A stretch of 64,000 nucleotides of DNA from Flagellimonas meridianipacifica (lineage in GTDB: Bacteria > Bacteroidota > Bacteroidia > Flavobacteriales > Flavobacteriaceae): NCBI RefSeq assembly GCF_003001695.1, contig NZ_PVYX01000001.1, positions 496,001-560,000 on the forward strand, in the 5' to 3' direction. Position 1 is the stretch's first letter. Every line of letters begins with the position of its first letter. Of this stretch, positions 35,927 to 44,219 are shown piece after piece. The position numbers were made by a program, and so were the translations under genes. The notes beneath the pieces were generated by a model. It was not told the DNA's origin, made no database searches, and was given only the letters and a program-made list of their open reading frames with translations.

Positions 35927-37196
35927 GTGACCTAGATGCTATTTCTTGGGCGGCAAGGTATGCCCCAGTCCATGCGTTTTGAAAGTTATAACCACCCGTA
36001 ATCCCATCAACATCGATAATCTCTCCTGCGAAAAATAGGTTAGGGAACAATTTGCTCTCAAATGTCTTGAAATTGATTTCCTTTAAATCTACACCTCCCG
36101 CAGTCACGAATTCTTCTTTAAATGTACTTTTCCCTTCCACTTTAAACGAACAAGCCGTAAGTTGTCTTGACAAATTCTTCAATTGTTCCTTGTTCACCTC
36201 TCCCCACCTGAGTTCCTTGGATATTCCGGCGGCACCAACTAACCTCATCCATAATCGCTTGGGTAAGGTTAGTGCTTGTGTCCTTGAAACTGTTTTCTTG
36301 GCTTCCACTTCTTTTACTTCACGTAAAAACCCTTCCATAGAAGCGGTAGAATACTCTGGCGTCCAATTAACTATGACCCTAAAATTGTATTTATACTTTT
36401 CCAAAATTCTTGCCCCCCATGCGGATGATTTCAAAATAGCAGGGCCGCTAAGACCCCAATGAGTAATGAGCACAGGACCTTCTGACTCCAGAACTGGATG
36501 TTGCTTGGGTGCACTCTTTAAATCTACGCTAATGGTTGAAGAGAATATTTTCTTGGGAGGAATCTCAATAGAAGCATCGACACTGATTCCAGGTATTCCT
36601 TTGATGCGCTCATCATTAATATTAAATGTGAACAATGAAGGCACAGGAGGCACAATGGTATGGCCCATATCTTGTAAAAAACTCCATACCCTGGTATTGC
36701 TCCCTGTGGCCAAAAGCAGTATCCGCGTCTCATAGTTCTTATTCATTGTGGATACTTGCCAATTCCCATTTTTCAGCTTCTCAAAACCTTTTACGGAACT
36801 GTTTTTTAGAAGTTGGATTCCATGTTTTTCTATCTCATTCAGAAAGCAATCTATAACACATTGAGAGGAATCGCTTTTAGGAAATATCCGGCCGTCTTCC
36901 TCAGTTTTGAGTGGCACCCCTCTCTCTTCAAAAAATGCAACAACATCTCCTGGAGCATGGGTATGAAAGGGCCCCAGTAATTCTTTTTGTCCTCTTGGAT
37001 AGCCATCCACTAGTTCATTCGCATAAAACTTGGCTTGGGTAACGTTGCACCTACCCCCTCCAGATATTTTTACCTTGGAAAGCACTGTTTTTCCCCGTTC
37101 AAGAATAGCAATTTTAAGAGTTGGGTTTTTTTGGGCAATTTGAATAGCAGCATAAAAACCTGCAGCACCTCCACCCGCCACAATAACATCGAACAT
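35910..37196 (-). CDS. YhiN/HI0933-type FAD-dependent oxidoreductase
   Basis: 428 residues. 'FDVIVAGGGAAGFYAAIQIA' is the FAD-binding Rossmann motif at the N-terminus; 'KISGGGRCNVT' near residue 45-56 and the C-terminal 'FFAGEIIDVDGITGGYNFQNAWTGAYLA' are diagnostic of the YhiN/BaiN family. The physiological reaction is mostly unknown; one relative (BaiN) is a bile-acid reductase. Its start overlaps the end of the glycerophosphodiesterase gene by 1 nt, implying an operon on this strand. Confidence 0.9.
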   Translation of the reverse strand: MFDVIVAGGGAAGFYAAIQIAQKNPTLKIAILERGKTVLSKVKISGGGRCNVTQAKFYANELVDGYPRGQKELLGPFHTHAPGDVVAFFEERGVPLKTEEDGRIFPKSDSSQCVIDCFLNEIEKHGIQLLKNSSVKGFEKLKNGNWQVSTMNKNYETRILLLATGSNTRVWSFLQDMGHTIVPPVPSLFTFNINDERIKGIPGISVDASIEIPPKKIFSSTISVDLKSAPKQHPVLESEGPVLITHWGLSGPAILKSSAWGARILEKYKYNFRVIVNWTPEYSTASMEGFLREVKEVEAKKTVSRTQALTLPKRLWMRLVGAAGISKELRWGEVNKEQLKNLSRQLTACSFKVEGKSTFKEEFVTAGGVDLKEINFKTFESKLFPNLFFAGEIIDVDGITGGYNFQNAWTGAYLAAQEIASRSLTVTT

Positions 37197-37945
37197 TAAT
37201 TCACGCGTTCAGGATAATTCGTAATGATTCCATCCACACCATAATCGACCATGCCTTGAATATCGGCAGGTTCATTCACGGTCCAAGTGTAAATCTTAAA
37301 CCCTTCTTTTTTTATTTGAGCTATATTCTCCGCTGTCAGCTTCTTAAAGTAAGGATTAATGGCGACCGCATTCAATTCTTTTGCTACGCCTATAGCTTTT
37401 AGAGGGTCTTCTTCAGTTAATACGGCAATATTTATGGAAGGATTTCGCTCTCGCATTTTTCGCAACTCATCCCATTTAAAACTAGAAATGATGAAGTTAT
37501 CCAATGACCATCCTCTTTCTCTAACATAATAGTCGATTATGAAGTTTACCCTGTCGGTTGTATTGGCTCCCTTCAATTCAATGTTAAGTGCCACCTTGTT
37601 ATCAATAAGGTCCAATACCTCCTGTAACATTGGAATCTTGTGATTCCCATCTAAAATCAATTGCTTCACATCAAAAATATTGTATTCCTCAATCCTACCT
37701 CCGCTGTTGGCCAAGCGGTCCACTCGTTCATCATGAAAAACTACAATTTCACCACTTTCGATGATGAACACATCAATTTCAATCATATCCACCCCTAAAT
37801 CCAAGGCTTTTTGAACCGAGGCCAATGTATTTTCCGTTTCATGCCCCATAGCACCGCGGTGTCCGATTACCAAAGGTTTTGAATTCATCATTGTACATGC
37901 ATTGAAGAGAAACACAATTCCTAAAAATCGCAAAGCAGTTTTCAT
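37196..37945 (-). CDS. Glycerophosphodiester phosphodiesterase, exported
   Basis: 249 residues. N-terminus MKTALRFLGIVFLFNAC looks like a lipoprotein or secretory signal (the lipobox FNAC is slightly atypical). The catalytic domain has 'IGHRGAMGHETENTLASVQKAL' (His-Arg and Glu-Asn), 'MIEIDVFIIESGEIVVFHDERVDR' (Glu, Asp, His) and a C-terminal 'VNEPADIQGMVDYGVDGIITNYPE'. It cleaves glycerophosphodiesters to glycerol 3-phosphate plus an alcohol, in the envelope. It thus complements the nearby glpK-glpF, though on the other strand. Confidence 0.9.
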   Translation of the reverse strand: MKTALRFLGIVFLFNACTMMNSKPLVIGHRGAMGHETENTLASVQKALDLGVDMIEIDVFIIESGEIVVFHDERVDRLANSGGRIEEYNIFDVKQLILDGNHKIPMLQEVLDLIDNKVALNIELKGANTTDRVNFIIDYYVRERGWSLDNFIISSFKWDELRKMRERNPSINIAVLTEEDPLKAIGVAKELNAVAINPYFKKLTAENIAQIKKEGFKIYTWTVNEPADIQGMVDYGVDGIITNYPERVN

Positions 37946-38062
37946 TCTAGTTGATTTGATGCCTAAAAATACAATTTGGTTAGAAAACGGTTAAAACAAG
38001 AATGCTCTAAATCCAGCTGGAAGGGCATTTAAAAATAAGATTAATAATCACAACTTACTTGT

Positions 38063-38078
38063 ATTGTCAAATTGTCAA
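38063..38078. repeat. Tandem 8-bp repeat (ATTGTCAA x2) upstream of a small membrane protein gene
   Basis: Two adjacent copies of ATTGTCAA lie 49 nt before the ATG at 38127 in very A+T-rich DNA. They could mark a regulator site or overlap the -33 region, but no consensus -7 element is at the right distance. The same 181-nt gap holds an imperfect hairpin at 38001-38029. Confidence 0.3.
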
Positions 38079-38126
38079 ATAATATTTAATATTTTTATCA
38101 TATTAACAACCAATTAATTAGCAAAC

Positions 38127-38546
38127 ATGTTTTCAAAATCAAACTTGTTGGCCACTCTTGTTGCAGGGGTGGTCATGTTTTTCTTAGGATACCTCATTTG
38201 GGGTATTGCTACCGCCGACTTTTTTGAGGAACACTCCTTGGTCAATGTGATGAAGGAAGTACCGAATTTGGGACTAATTGCCCTTGGAAATATTGTTGGG
38301 GCTTTTGTATTAAGCTCTTTGTACAGTAAATGGGCAAGAGGACATCATTCTTTAGGTGAGGGTTTTCAATTTGGTGCTTTGATTGGTGCCTTCGTTGGCA
38401 TTTCCATGGGGCTTATTTGGTATGCTACCGCCAATTGGATGGATATGACCGGTCATATTGCTGAGGCTGTAATAGACATTTTATATTATGGTATAGTCGG
38501 AGCCATCATCGCATTGGTATATCAAAAAACAGCCAGTAAGAAATAA
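38127..38546 (+). CDS. Small four-helix membrane protein (DUF1761-like)
   Basis: 139 residues with four hydrophobic segments (about 6-27, 47-65, 81-101, 112-132). The start 'SNLLATLVAGVVMFFLGYLIWG' and a spaced Gly/Ala/Trp pattern resemble the DUF1761 group of small membrane proteins of unknown role. No charged catalytic residue pattern is visible. It is a single-gene unit that ends in a good intrinsic terminator. Confidence 0.65.
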   Translation: MFSKSNLLATLVAGVVMFFLGYLIWGIATADFFEEHSLVNVMKEVPNLGLIALGNIVGAFVLSSLYSKWARGHHSLGEGFQFGALIGAFVGISMGLIWYATANWMDMTGHIAEAVIDILYYGIVGAIIALVYQKTASKK

Positions 38547-38572
38547 GGACAATTAACCGACCTTTAACTGGC

Positions 38573-38603
38573 GGGCGGGTTGTATATCAATCTGCCCTTT
38601 TTT
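38573..38603 (+). terminator. Intrinsic terminator of the small membrane protein gene
   Basis: GGGCGGGTTG (38573-38582) pairs with CAATCTGCCC (38588-38597), two G.U pairs included, around a TATAT loop. Six T's follow (38598-38603). It touches the stop codon of the convergent GH13 gene. Confidence 0.75.
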
Positions 38604-40473
38604 ATGATTTCAGACTCAGGATAAGAGATTCCAATGGTTGGATTTCAATATTGATTTTGCCTAAACCTTTCTCGACCATCAATTGGAAAAGTGCATTACC
38701 ATATAATTCTTCCTTAAGGTCATAGTTTCCATCTTTCAAATCCCATTTTTGAATAAGATGTTCCGGGATTTGTAGTTCAAAACTATAGGTTTTACCTTCC
38801 TCGAAGTTTGAAACTATAATGAGTTTTTCATTAGGAGACCATCTTACGTAAGAAAGTACTCTATGATCATAGTTTTCGGTATTTTCCTTGTTGAAGAAAT
38901 GGATATCCTCATACTCTCCCATCAAGGCTTCACTGGAAATCGTGAAATTCAATAGTCTTTTGTAGAAATCCCGAAGTTGCTTTTCCTGTTTAGAAAGTTG
39001 ACCTCCATCAAACCTTTTATCATTGATCCAGCGTTGGTGATGAGGCACTCCTATGTAGTCAAAAATTGATGTACGGGTTGGATCTCCAAAACCAGCCTCT
39101 TCTGCTCCGGGTTCACCTACTTCTTGCCCAAAGTAAATCATGGTGGGCGAAGTACTTATGGTCGCCGAAACCACCATCGCAGGTTTTGCTAATTCTGCAT
39201 TTCCTGCAAAGTCTGGACTGGCAATACGCTGTTCGTCATGATTTTCCAAGAAATGTAGCATGTGGTGTTCAATATCCTGAATTCCTTTTTGAACAACGGG
39301 AATATGGTCGGTCCAACCGTATCCTTTAATAATGTGTTTGATACTATCATAAAGCTCTACTTTATCATATAGGTAATCCATTTTTCCTTTATGGATATAT
39401 TCTCGGTACAATTCCGGATTGTACACTTCCGCCAAGAGAAAAGCTTCTGGATTTTTCATCTTGATGTTGGAGTTCATGTAACTCCAAAACTCTACGGGGA
39501 CCATTTCGGCCATATCAAAACGGAATCCATCTACACCAAAATCCAACCAATACAAGGCGATGTCCCTGAATTTTATCCAAGAATCCGGTATCTTTTTATC
39601 CTGCCAAAAGTTATAATGTTCTTGATAGCCTTTGTCCTTATATGATTCAGGTAATTCCTTAAAATCCTTTATTCCATCAGGTCTTACTCCATAATTAACT
39701 TTAACCGTCTCATACCAATCGTTGAAATGGGGTTGGGCCAATCTTGACCCATTACCTGTCCACTTGGCTGGAATCTCTTTAAATTTACCATCGGAAAGTA
39801 CATTGTTTTCACCTCCTAAAGGTTGATAATCTCCATCCCAACTGGGCACTTTGAACTCCTCTCCAACTACGTAGTAGAAATTGTTGTTTACATGATACTC
39901 CAAAGACGTGTCATCTTTCGCTCCAAAGTCCAGTACTCCTTCTGGATTGGTAAGGCCTTCGTAGTTTCGTGCCACATGATTTGGCACAATATCAATCAAC
40001 ACTTTCATTCCGGCTTTATGGGTCCTATCCACCAAATCCTTAAACTCCTGCAACCTATTTTCTGGGTTATCGGCAAGGTCAGGATTCACGTTGTAATAGT
40101 CTTTAACAGCATAAGGCGAACCTGCTCGTCCTTTCACAACATCGGGGTCATCATTGGAAATACCAAATTCTGTGTAGTCATTAATCACGGCATGATGAGG
40201 AATGCCTGTATACCAAATGTGGGTAACTCCTAAGTCTCTTATTTCGGAAAGAGCGGTTTCGGTAAAATCTGAAAACTTTCCAATACCATTATCGTCAATG
40301 GTTCCCCATGGCTTATTTGTAGTGTTGGTATTCCCAAAAAGTCTTGTAAATACCTGATAAATCACTGCCTTTCTTTCTGTAATTGATTCCACTTCTTTGG
40401 TTTTGATATTTGATTCGCACGCCAGAAAGCCCCCAAGTATCAGAAAAAAACAACCGAAGGCCCATTTTTTCAT
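38602..40473 (-). CDS. GH13 alpha-amylase family lipoprotein
   Basis: 623 residues, lipoprotein signal MKKWAFGCFFLILGGFLAC (Cys19), so probably periplasmic or surface anchored. The (beta/alpha)8 barrel has the GH13 regions: 'VLIDIVPNHVA', 'VDGFRFDMAEM' (nucleophile D320), 'FLLAEVYNP' (acid/base E349) and 'FLENHDEQR' (D413). A C-terminal beta-sandwich domain follows. It hydrolyses alpha-1,4-glucans or short malto-oligosaccharides; which one is not determined. The start overlaps the stop of the GH65 gene by 4 bp (ATGA). Its role in the locus is to trim glucans that the phosphorylase then uses. Confidence 0.92.
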   Translation of the reverse strand: MKKWAFGCFFLILGGFLACESNIKTKEVESITERKAVIYQVFTRLFGNTNTTNKPWGTIDDNGIGKFSDFTETALSEIRDLGVTHIWYTGIPHHAVINDYTEFGISNDDPDVVKGRAGSPYAVKDYYNVNPDLADNPENRLQEFKDLVDRTHKAGMKVLIDIVPNHVARNYEGLTNPEGVLDFGAKDDTSLEYHVNNNFYYVVGEEFKVPSWDGDYQPLGGENNVLSDGKFKEIPAKWTGNGSRLAQPHFNDWYETVKVNYGVRPDGIKDFKELPESYKDKGYQEHYNFWQDKKIPDSWIKFRDIALYWLDFGVDGFRFDMAEMVPVEFWSYMNSNIKMKNPEAFLLAEVYNPELYREYIHKGKMDYLYDKVELYDSIKHIIKGYGWTDHIPVVQKGIQDIEHHMLHFLENHDEQRIASPDFAGNAELAKPAMVVSATISTSPTMIYFGQEVGEPGAEEAGFGDPTRTSIFDYIGVPHHQRWINDKRFDGGQLSKQEKQLRDFYKRLLNFTISSEALMGEYEDIHFFNKENTENYDHRVLSYVRWSPNEKLIIVSNFEEGKTYSFELQIPEHLIQKWDLKDGNYDLKEELYGNALFQLMVEKGLGKINIEIQPLESLILSLKS

Positions 40474-42776
40474 GCCTGAACTACTTTTCCTGGAGTTAAG
40501 GTAACCGTCTTCCCATTCACCAAAACATCTAAATCAGTATCTCCGGTAACCGAAAAACTAGATGTGCCCTTCTCCACCTTGATGGTAATGATTTGTCCCC
40601 TGAAATTTACTTTGAAGGCATAGGATTGCCATTGTTCCGGAATTTGTGGTTCAAAAGACAATTGATTGTCCTTGACCCGCATTCCTCCAAAACCTTCCAC
40701 TATGCTCATCCATGTTCCGGCCATTGAGGTAATGTGCAGCCCTTCCTCTACTTCTTTATTGTAATCGTCCAAATCCAACCTAGAGGTTCTTAAATAAAAG
40801 GTATAGGCCTGCTCCATCCGACCCAACTTGGCGGCCTGAATGCTATGGACACAAGGAGACAAAGATGATTCATGGACCGTGAAGGGTTCATAAAAATCGA
40901 AATGCTTTTCAAGTTGCCCTTGCGAAAAATGGTCTTCAAAAAAATAAAAACCTTGAAGCACATCTGCCTGTTTAATATATGGTGAGCGTAATATCCTATC
41001 CCAGCTCCATTTTTGATTAATTGGCCGTTCCGATTTTGCCAAATCCTTGACACGAATCATTTCCTTGTCCAGAAAACCGTCTTGTTGCAAGTACACGTCA
41101 TACTTTTCGGAGAAAGGAAAATAAATATTGGATGCCAATTTATCCCATGCATTGGTTTCTGCAACAGTTAATTGAGTTTTACTGATTATCCTAGCGTAAT
41201 CTTCTGGGTACTCCTTTTCTACTTTCCCTAGTTGTTCGGATGTGTATTCAATACACCACTTGGCCAAATAATTGGTATACCAATTGTTGTTTATGTTATT
41301 TTCATATTCATTAGGCCCAGTTACTCCCAACATGACATAGCTTTGCTTGTCTTCGGAATAGTTGAAACGTTGTTGCCAAAAACGAGCTATTCCTATTAAT
41401 ACCTCCAGCCCCATTTTTGGAACATAGCTATAATCATTGGTATAGCGATGATAATTATAGATGGCAAAGGCAATAGCCCCATTTCTATGTATTTCTTCAA
41501 AAGTGATTTCCCATTCATTGTGGCACTCTTCACCATTCATCGTAACCATAGGATAAAGTGCTGCGCCATCTTTGAACCCTAACTTCTCAGCATTCTCAAT
41601 GGCCTTTTCTAGGTGGTTGTACCGATACTCCAGAAGACTCCATGCCACTTCTTGATTTTTTGTAGCCATGTAAAATGGTAGACAATAGGCTTCGGTATCC
41701 CAATAGGTACTTCCTCCGTACTTTTCTCCAGTAAATCCTTTAGGGCCTATATTCAATCTGGAATCTTTACCTAAATACGTTTGGTTCAGCTGAAAAATAT
41801 TAAAACGGATGCCTTGCTGTGCCTTGATATCACCTTCAATTTCAATATCGCTCATTTCCCAAATACTCGCCCAATCTTTCTTTTGCTGTTCAAATAGGCC
41901 ATCGAATCCAATTTCAGAAGCTTTGTCCAAAGTACTATTGGCGGCATTCCTCAATTCTGAGGAATTATGATTTCTTGAAACAGTGTATCCCCCATATTTT
42001 TGAAGCGCAATCTTTTCTCCCTTTTTTGCTTCAACCACAAAACTCATTCCAACTGCTAGTTCATCTTTTTTGTGAACCGGTTCAGTTTCATATGCATTGC
42101 CATCCCGATAAAGAGTGGCTTCCATAAAGGTGCAAGTGGCAAAATTGGTTTTTAGGGTGTGGGACTCAATAAAAGCACGATTACCTTCAGAATGGACACG
42201 GGTTGTGTTCCAAAACTGGTCATCCCAATTACTGTCCATATTCTTGATCCCACTGTCCAGATATGCGAATGCAGTAATTTCAGCTTCTCTGTTCAAAACT
42301 TGAACTTCGTACTTAATTGCTCCCAATTCATCTAGATGTAGGCTTAGAAAACGGGTAGAAACAACTGAAACCTCAATACCATTGGGCATTGTAGCAACGA
42401 AGGACCGTTGGTACCAACCTTCCTTCATATTAAGCTGACGTGCAAAGTCTTTTACTTCCCTACATGTGTTTAGGTCCAAAGGTTCTCCATCAATGGATAT
42501 ATCAATACCAATCCAATTGGGTGCGTTCAATACCTTGGCAAAATACTCTGGATACCCATTTTTCCACCACCCGACTCTGGTTTTGTCAGGATAATATACC
42601 CCAGCAATATAGCTTCCTTGAAAAGTTTCCCCTGTGTAGGTTTCCTCAAAATTGGCCCGTTGGCCCATAGCGCCATTTCCAATGCTAAAAAGACTTTCGG
42701 AAGATTTTACACGTTCTTTGTCAAACCCTTCTTCGATAATTGACCAGGGGTCTGCCTTTATATAATCTTGGTTCAT
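40470..42776 (-). CDS. GH65 disaccharide phosphorylase (maltose/kojibiose/trehalose phosphorylase family)
   Basis: 768 residues, no signal peptide, hence cytosolic. GH65 layout: N-terminal beta-sandwich, (alpha/alpha)6 barrel, C-terminal jelly-roll. The strongly conserved stretch HNEWEITFEEIHRN (residues 419-432) holds the general acid Glu of the family, and 'TVHESSLSPCVHSI' supplies the phosphate-binding loop, so phosphorolysis is expected rather than hydrolysis. 'GGSTYWDTEAYCLPFY' is also typical. Maltose is the likely substrate from the context with an amylase and SusCD, giving beta-glucose 1-phosphate plus glucose; kojibiose, nigerose or trehalose cannot be excluded. No beta-phosphoglucomutase gene, which would be needed next, is seen nearby. 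Confidence 0.92.
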   Translation of the reverse strand: MNQDYIKADPWSIIEEGFDKERVKSSESLFSIGNGAMGQRANFEETYTGETFQGSYIAGVYYPDKTRVGWWKNGYPEYFAKVLNAPNWIGIDISIDGEPLDLNTCREVKDFARQLNMKEGWYQRSFVATMPNGIEVSVVSTRFLSLHLDELGAIKYEVQVLNREAEITAFAYLDSGIKNMDSNWDDQFWNTTRVHSEGNRAFIESHTLKTNFATCTFMEATLYRDGNAYETEPVHKKDELAVGMSFVVEAKKGEKIALQKYGGYTVSRNHNSSELRNAANSTLDKASEIGFDGLFEQQKKDWASIWEMSDIEIEGDIKAQQGIRFNIFQLNQTYLGKDSRLNIGPKGFTGEKYGGSTYWDTEAYCLPFYMATKNQEVAWSLLEYRYNHLEKAIENAEKLGFKDGAALYPMVTMNGEECHNEWEITFEEIHRNGAIAFAIYNYHRYTNDYSYVPKMGLEVLIGIARFWQQRFNYSEDKQSYVMLGVTGPNEYENNINNNWYTNYLAKWCIEYTSEQLGKVEKEYPEDYARIISKTQLTVAETNAWDKLASNIYFPFSEKYDVYLQQDGFLDKEMIRVKDLAKSERPINQKWSWDRILRSPYIKQADVLQGFYFFEDHFSQGQLEKHFDFYEPFTVHESSLSPCVHSIQAAKLGRMEQAYTFYLRTSRLDLDDYNKEVEEGLHITSMAGTWMSIVEGFGGMRVKDNQLSFEPQIPEQWQSYAFKVNFRGQIITIKVEKGTSSFSVTGDTDLDVLVNGKTVTLTPGKVVQA

Positions 42777-42831
42777 TTGTTAAGTATATGGTAGAAGTTA
42801 AGATTGTAGATTGAATTCTAAAGGGACAAAC

Positions 42832-43851
42832 TTAGTTAATTGTTGAGTCTCTTACTACCAAAGTAGGTTCCAAAATTTTGGTTTGAAAAGTTTCTTCCTC
42901 TTTTTCACTTTCCACTTTATCAATCAGCATTTGAGCAGAAATCTCACCCATTTTTTCTCCATGCTGAGCTACAACCGTCAAACTAGGATTAGCATACTTG
43001 GACAGAAGTCCGTTGGTAAATCCAATCACAGCGACATCATCAGGTATCTTCAAGCCTTTTTCCAAAGCCACCCGCATACTAAAAACAGCAAAAATTTCGT
43101 TCACACAGAGAACAGCGTCAAACTCAATGCTATCAAAAAAACTGCGTATACGTTCTTCGTCCATTTCCATGGTAGGGAGTTTGAGGATTCGAGATTCATC
43201 AACTTCCAAGCCACTATCTATCAAAGCTTTTCTGTGACCTTGCCCTCTAGCTTTGCTTACACTTAAATAATCATCAGTTGTAATAAGGGCTATTTTCCGT
43301 TTTCCTTGCTCAATCAGTTTCTTGGTTGCGAGGTAGCCTCCTAATTTGTCATCTATAATTACCTTATCACAATCAATTTCATTGGTTATCCTATCGAATA
43401 AAACTACTGGAATTCCTTGCTCCATTACCTCCTTGAGATGATTGAAATCCTTTTTTGCCTGTGTTTCTGAGGAAAGTGACATTATAAAACCATCAATGCT
43501 GCCGTTTGCCAACATCTCCATGTTTATTACTTCTTTGTCAAATGACTCTTCGGAAAGACAAACAATTACATTGTACCCCTTGGCATTCGCATACTTTTCG
43601 ATACCTCTTATAACCGTAGTAAAAAAATGGTGAACAATATCTGGAATCACAACACCGATATTTTTGGTACGCTTGTTCTTTAAGCTAATAGCAATGTTGT
43701 TTGGCTTATAGTTGTACAAACGTGCAAATGCCTGAACCTTTTCCTTGGTATCCCTACTGATTTCTTCGCTGTTCTTCAGCGCCTTGGAAACGGTGGAAAT
43801 GGAAACTTCAAGTTCCCTTGCTATATCCTTTAATGTGATTTTTGATTTCAA
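42832..43851 (-). CDS. LacI family regulator of the alpha-glucan locus
   Basis: 339 residues if translation starts at the TTG at 43851, giving the usual N-terminus 'LKSKITLKDIARELEVSISTVSKAL'; an ATG at 43935 would add 28 hydrophobic residues not found in the family. HTH at residues ~5-25, hinge helix 'YKPNNIAISLKNKRT' near 47-61, then a periplasmic-binding-protein-like effector domain ('IGVVIPDIVHHFFTTVIRGIEKYA' onward). It should bind a sugar. It lies 55 nt before the GH65 gene and is divergent from susC; the imperfect palindrome upstream of the susC promoter is its likely site. Confidence 0.9.
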   Translation of the reverse strand: MKSKITLKDIARELEVSISTVSKALKNSEEISRDTKEKVQAFARLYNYKPNNIAISLKNKRTKNIGVVIPDIVHHFFTTVIRGIEKYANAKGYNVIVCLSEESFDKEVINMEMLANGSIDGFIMSLSSETQAKKDFNHLKEVMEQGIPVVLFDRITNEIDCDKVIIDDKLGGYLATKKLIEQGKRKIALITTDDYLSVSKARGQGHRKALIDSGLEVDESRILKLPTMEMDEERIRSFFDSIEFDAVLCVNEIFAVFSMRVALEKGLKIPDDVAVIGFTNGLLSKYANPSLTVVAQHGEKMGEISAQMLIDKVESEKEEETFQTKILEPTLVVRDSTIN

Positions 43852-44109
43852 TAGTTTATTCTCAAATCTTAAAAAGTAAATGGAAAAATAACCAAAACAG
43901 TGTATTAACAGTTCTTTTAGATAAACATTTAACAAAACACTAAGAAGAAATGAAATTCATCAATGAAGGTCGCTAAATCTAGTGATTGAAATAAAATAGT
44001 ATATTCGTAGGGTATTATTAATTTCGTTAAAAAGCCGCATTATTATTAAGATTTGATTAAATTAGGCCTTAAAGATTTATCAAACCAACATTTTCCCAAA
44101 CTTATCAAC

Positions 44110-44125
44110 ACGAAACCGTTTTCGT
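44110..44125. promoter_or_regulatory. LacI-type operator candidate upstream of susC
   Basis: ACGAAACC|GTTTTCGT is a 16-bp palindrome with one mismatched pair and the central CG step that LacI-family hinge helices insert into. It ends 24 bp upstream of the susC -33 element, a position that fits activation better than simple repression. The adjacent lacI gene is the obvious regulator; binding is inferred. Confidence 0.55.
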
Positions 44126-44149
44126 TAAACACTGAATAATGCTTAAATT

Positions 44150-44178
44150 TTGATTAACCTTTTTTTTATATATGTTTA
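44150..44178 (+). promoter_or_regulatory. susC promoter
   Basis: TTG (44150-44152), 18 nt, then TATGTTTA (44171-44178), a near match to the Bacteroidota consensus TTG-N17..19-TAnnTTTG. Transcription would start about 35 nt before the susC ATG. Confidence 0.6.
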
Positions 44179-44219
44179 ACACTTGAATTGAAATTAACTA
44201 AACTTAAAATTAATTATTT

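Larger units (their letters stand above)
43852..44219. other. 368-bp divergent intergenic region, lacI / susC
   Basis: Very A+T-rich DNA between the minus-strand lacI start and the plus-strand susC ATG. It contains the operator candidate and the susC promoter given separately. No further small gene is supported. An independent minus-strand promoter for lacI must lie here, but no element matched the consensus convincingly. Confidence 0.6.

Noticed and set aside
36052-36462. 136-codon plus-strand frame inside the YhiN-type gene
   Set aside because: Antisense shadow; the minus-strand protein has clear FAD motifs over the same bases.
38001-38029. Imperfect hairpin AATGCTC/GGGCATT in the 37946-38126 gap
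   Set aside because: Short stem with one wobble pair and no T-run; not called as a separate feature.
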